Source: Crocinitomicaceae bacterium
GTDB lineage: Bacteria > Bacteroidota > Bacteroidia > Flavobacteriales_D > Crocinitomicaceae
NCBI GenBank assembly: GCA_020635955.1
Contig: JACJYW010000011.1
Location: 1-64,000, forward strand
Length of the DNA stretch: 64,000 nucleotides
Reading direction: 5' to 3'
The translations under genes were made by a program, and so were the position numbers. Under the pieces are notes generated by a model. The model searched no databases. It was not told the DNA's origin and saw nothing but the letters and a program-made list of their open reading frames with translations. Positions 62,093 to 64,000 of the stretch are shown piece by piece. Position 1 is the first letter of the stretch; every line of letters starts with the position of its first letter.

Positions 62093-62698
62093 TCAAAAGT
62101 CCAATTTCAACTGTTCATCTGCCAGCAACTTAAAAGACATTCTGTGAATTGGTGATGGCCCAAACTCTTCAATGGCCGCTCTATGTTTGACTGTAGGATA
62201 ACCTTTGTTGTTTTTCCAATCGTAATGCGGGAAATTTTCGGCAGCTTCTTTCATCAGATGATCTCTGGTAACTTTTGCTATAACTGACGCAGCTGCGATC
62301 GATCTGTATTTTCCATCTCCTTTTATGATACAGGCATGCTCTATTCCGGGATAGGGATTGAATCTATTTCCGTCAATCAAAAGAAATTCTGGTAAAACCT
62401 GTAGTTGAGCAATTGCTCTGTGCATGGCTTCAAAGGAAGCATTCAGTATATTGATCTTGTCAATCTCAAGATGATCAACTATTCCTACACCCCAGGCAAT
62501 TGCTTTCTCTTTAATGATGGGAAACAATGTTTCTCTTTGTTTATCCGTCATTTTTTTTGAGTCATTCAAATAGGGATGTGTGAAATTTTTATCAAGGATT
62601 ACGGCAGCGGCGACTACCGGCCCCGCTAAACATCCTCTGCCTGCCTCATCACAGCCTGCCTCTACAACGCCTTTAGAATATGCAATTTTCAACCCCAT
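62093..62698 (-). CDS. rnhB: Ribonuclease HII
   Basis: A 201-residue enzyme: AGCDEAGRGCLAGPVVAAAVIL (about 13-34) has the DEGR-type catalytic start D and E, followed by NDSKKMTDKQRETLFPIIKEKA and FLLIDGNRF with a second catalytic Asp, then IKGDGKYRSIAAASVIAKVTRDHLM. It removes ribonucleotides and RNA from DNA-RNA hybrids. Monocistronic as far as can be seen. Confidence 0.95.
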   Translation of the reverse strand: MGLKIAYSKGVVEAGCDEAGRGCLAGPVVAAAVILDKNFTHPYLNDSKKMTDKQRETLFPIIKEKAIAWGVGIVDHLEIDKINILNASFEAMHRAIAQLQVLPEFLLIDGNRFNPYPGIEHACIIKGDGKYRSIAAASVIAKVTRDHLMKEAAENFPHYDWKNNKGYPTVKHRAAIEEFGPSPIHRMSFKLLADEQLKLDF

Positions 62699-62790
62699 GC
62701 GGATATTTTTACATTTGAATTAATCAATTCTCTTTTTCCGACTTACCGCCTAAAGATCGAAAAAATAATTTCTTATCTTCGGTCAACCTT

Positions 62791-62806
62791 TGGCATAAGA
62801 ATTGCG
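62791..62806 (+). promoter_or_regulatory. Sigma-54-like promoter of small secreted pair
   Basis: TGGCATA-AGAA-TTGCG matches TGGCAYR-N4-TTGCW in every key position except the last W. Predicted start near 62816, 84 nt before the ATG at 62900. A weaker housekeeping reading (AACCTTTG, one mismatch) overlaps its left end. Confidence 0.5.
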
Positions 62807-62899
62807 TCTATTGGTTGTATTTAACTGCGGTTATTACACTACAAGTCAAGATTTATAAAGGATTTAGGATTGTAGAAGAATTAAGAATTAAATCAAGAA

Positions 62900-63274
62900 A
62901 TGATGAAAAAGTTTTTAGGATTAGCATTTGGTTTGTTATTGACAGTTTTCACTTATGCTCAGTCGCATGTTTCTTTTAATGATGCTGCTTCAGGGTATGA
63001 TAAAACTGCTGTTACTACATTTCACTTTACGTTTGACGGTACTTTCAAATTAGATGACCTGAACAATAATGCTGCGTATTACACGGATTATTTTTCTGTG
63101 GCTGTTGAAACAAAAGATGCAGGATTTTCAGTGACCATTACATTGGCTCAGGATGACGAAATGTCAAGAAGAGTAATAACAAGATATATGGTTACCAATA
63201 AAGTTGAGCATGTTACTGTGAATGGCACTGACCTTGCGTTAGATGAGTTCATGGGAGACTACATCATGCTTTAA
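62900..63274 (+). CDS. Small secreted protein, first of a tandem pair
   Basis: A 124-residue exported protein (signal peptide about 1-21, TYAQ; an ATG at 62903 is also possible). Mature part VSFNDAASGYDKTAVTTFHFTFDGTFKLDDLNNNAAYYTDYFSVAVETKDAGFSVTITL looks all-beta. It is a paralogue of the next gene (shared VxFxDAxxGYxKxAxTxFHF start and similar spacing to the end). No family recognised. It may be co-regulated with the sigma-54-like Thr-rich DUF4476 gene. Confidence 0.7.
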   Translation: MMKKFLGLAFGLLLTVFTYAQSHVSFNDAASGYDKTAVTTFHFTFDGTFKLDDLNNNAAYYTDYFSVAVETKDAGFSVTITLAQDDEMSRRVITRYMVTNKVEHVTVNGTDLALDEFMGDYIML

Positions 63275-63294
63275 TCAGCTTAAAAACAATTGTT

Positions 63295-63669
63295 ATGAAA
63301 AAATTGATTTTCATATTTAGCCTGGTCATTATGACCCAGTTGGCATTTTCTCAAACTGCAGTAACTTTTACAGATGCTGGTCAGGGTTATAATAAAAATG
63401 CTACTACTATTTTTCATTTTTCTGTTGATAATTCGATATCTCAGCAAACGCTTGCAGGTTATCCTGCTGTATTGGAAAATTGTTTCGCTATCACGATCAC
63501 GGATAATGGTAATGGACATGACCTCACGTTAGCATTAGTTGAGGACAATCATTCTAACAGATTAACTGTAATGCGTTATTTTATGATCATTGGCGTTGCA
63601 GAGATCAGTGCTGATGGAAGCAACCATATATTAGAAGATTTCATCTCTACTTACGTTGTAGACATGTAA
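63295..63669 (+). CDS. Small secreted protein, second of a tandem pair
   Basis: A 124-residue exported protein (signal peptide about 1-19, LAFSQ) with the same length and layout as its neighbour: VTFTDAGQGYNKNATTIFHFSVDN at the mature start and ILEDFISTYVV at the end. The two are 20 nt apart and surely share a transcript, which ends at the terminator 63691-63723. The modest identity points to an old duplication. Function unknown. Confidence 0.7.
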   Translation: MKKLIFIFSLVIMTQLAFSQTAVTFTDAGQGYNKNATTIFHFSVDNSISQQTLAGYPAVLENCFAITITDNGNGHDLTLALVEDNHSNRLTVMRYFMIIGVAEISADGSNHILEDFISTYVVDM

Positions 63670-63690
63670 GTAAAGGCTTTAATAAATTTA

Positions 63691-63723
63691 AAACCCATTG
63701 ATTTTCAATTGATGGGTTTTTTT
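63691..63723 (+). terminator. Intrinsic terminator of small secreted pair
   Basis: AAACCCAT (63691-63698) pairs with ATGGGTTT (63712-63719), with an AT-rich inner loop that can extend the stem, followed by seven T. Confidence 0.8.
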
Positions 63724-63840
63724 ATTTTCCATTTGGAAATTTCAATAGGTTTTCTTAATTTGTTATTCTCGTCACCTTAAGATTCACTCTCCTCACAAAT
63801 TGGATTGAGATGCTTTTGGCGGCTATAAAACTCAAAAACT

Positions 63841-64000
63841 ATGCAAGAAGTCTTAACCCCAGTCCTTATAGAAAAGGAAGCAATAGCTAGTCTATCGTTC
63901 AAAAACACACCGAACTTTAACCAACACCCCGGACTGAGAAATAAATTAGAACAAGCCACTCATTTGGGTAACATTGGAAAAGTGAAATTCCACATTGATT
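63841..64000 (+). CDS. Small conserved Bacteroidota protein, 3' end outside window
   Basis: Open from the ATG at 63841 to the window end (53 residues): MQEVLTPVLIEKEAIASLSF, then NTPNFNQHPGLRNKLEQATHLGNIGKVKFHID. The LIEKE, SLSFKNTP and ATHLGN pieces resemble a short, widely conserved hypothetical protein of flavobacteria. No function is known to me. The gene is preceded by TTGGATTGAGATGCTTTTGG, which may hold a divergent promoter. Confidence 0.6.
   Translation, partial: MQEVLTPVLIEKEAIASLSFKNTPNFNQHPGLRNKLEQATHLGNIGKVKFHID

Overview
The window looks like chromosomal DNA of a flavobacterium-like member of the Bacteroidota (order Flavobacteriales or close). The evidence is consistent: gliding genes gldG and gldF, type IX secretion (T9SS) C-terminal sorting domains of both type A and type B, a DUF4835/PorD-like gene, the bamD-rpoZ-coaBC-porD-recN gene order, DUF4476, DUF4293, DUF4783 and DUF5723 family proteins, AT-rich DNA, and promoters with the Bacteroidota -7 box TAnnTTTG. 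I see no rRNA, tRNA, CRISPR array or transposase.

Layout. 1-4.4 kb: a partial lipoprotein gene, a CPBP protease, menE, a thioredoxin-fold protein, a hicBA toxin-antitoxin cassette between 39-bp direct repeats, and an alpha-oxoamine synthase. 4.5-9.6 kb: the housekeeping operon bamD-rpoZ-coaBC-porD plus recN. 9.6-20.4 kb: secreted proteins, namely two DUF4476 proteins, a DUF423 membrane protein, a PNGase F-like T9SS substrate with a LamG domain, and a 1302-residue adhesin with nine 75-residue repeats and a type B sorting domain. 20.5-25.3 kb: a cysteine desulfurase and the gldF-gldG-DUF4340-like operon. 25.6-33.4 kb: a small secreted protein, an MscS channel, and a minus-strand operon running ABC ATPase, ABC permease, Ppx/GppA, a 160-residue conserved protein and a CAP-domain protein. 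33.5-44 kb: a Crp/Fnr regulator with a DinB-like neighbour, GNAT, an M1 aminopeptidase with a T9SS signal, an alpha/beta hydrolase with a TetR regulator and two matching operators, an ABC-F ATPase, an S23-type four-helix-bundle gene between inverted heptanucleotide arrays, DUF4293 and rdgB.

44.1-55.2 kb is a surface-glycan cluster: a flippase, five glycosyltransferases, three methyltransferases (FkbM, class I, TylF-like), an O-acyltransferase and a Wzy-like membrane protein. Its two inner operons diverge from one palindromic promoter at 50913-50928. 55.2-64 kb: rlmH (apparently leading the Wzy/acyltransferase genes), a DUF4783 protein, a lipoprotein, an operon of a membrane-anchored propeller-like protein and a DUF5723-TSP3-OmpA protein, rnhB, a tandem pair of small secreted paralogues behind a sigma-54-like promoter, and the start of a small conserved gene.

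The features most worth attention are the hicBA insertion that duplicated the 3' end of its neighbour, the S23 cassette with 7-bp arrays, the two sigma-54-like promoters in front of secreted proteins of unknown function, the bidirectional palindromic promoter, and the paired TetR operators. I found no clearly new multi-gene defence or biosynthetic system. Family assignments rest on motif recognition only, without database searches.
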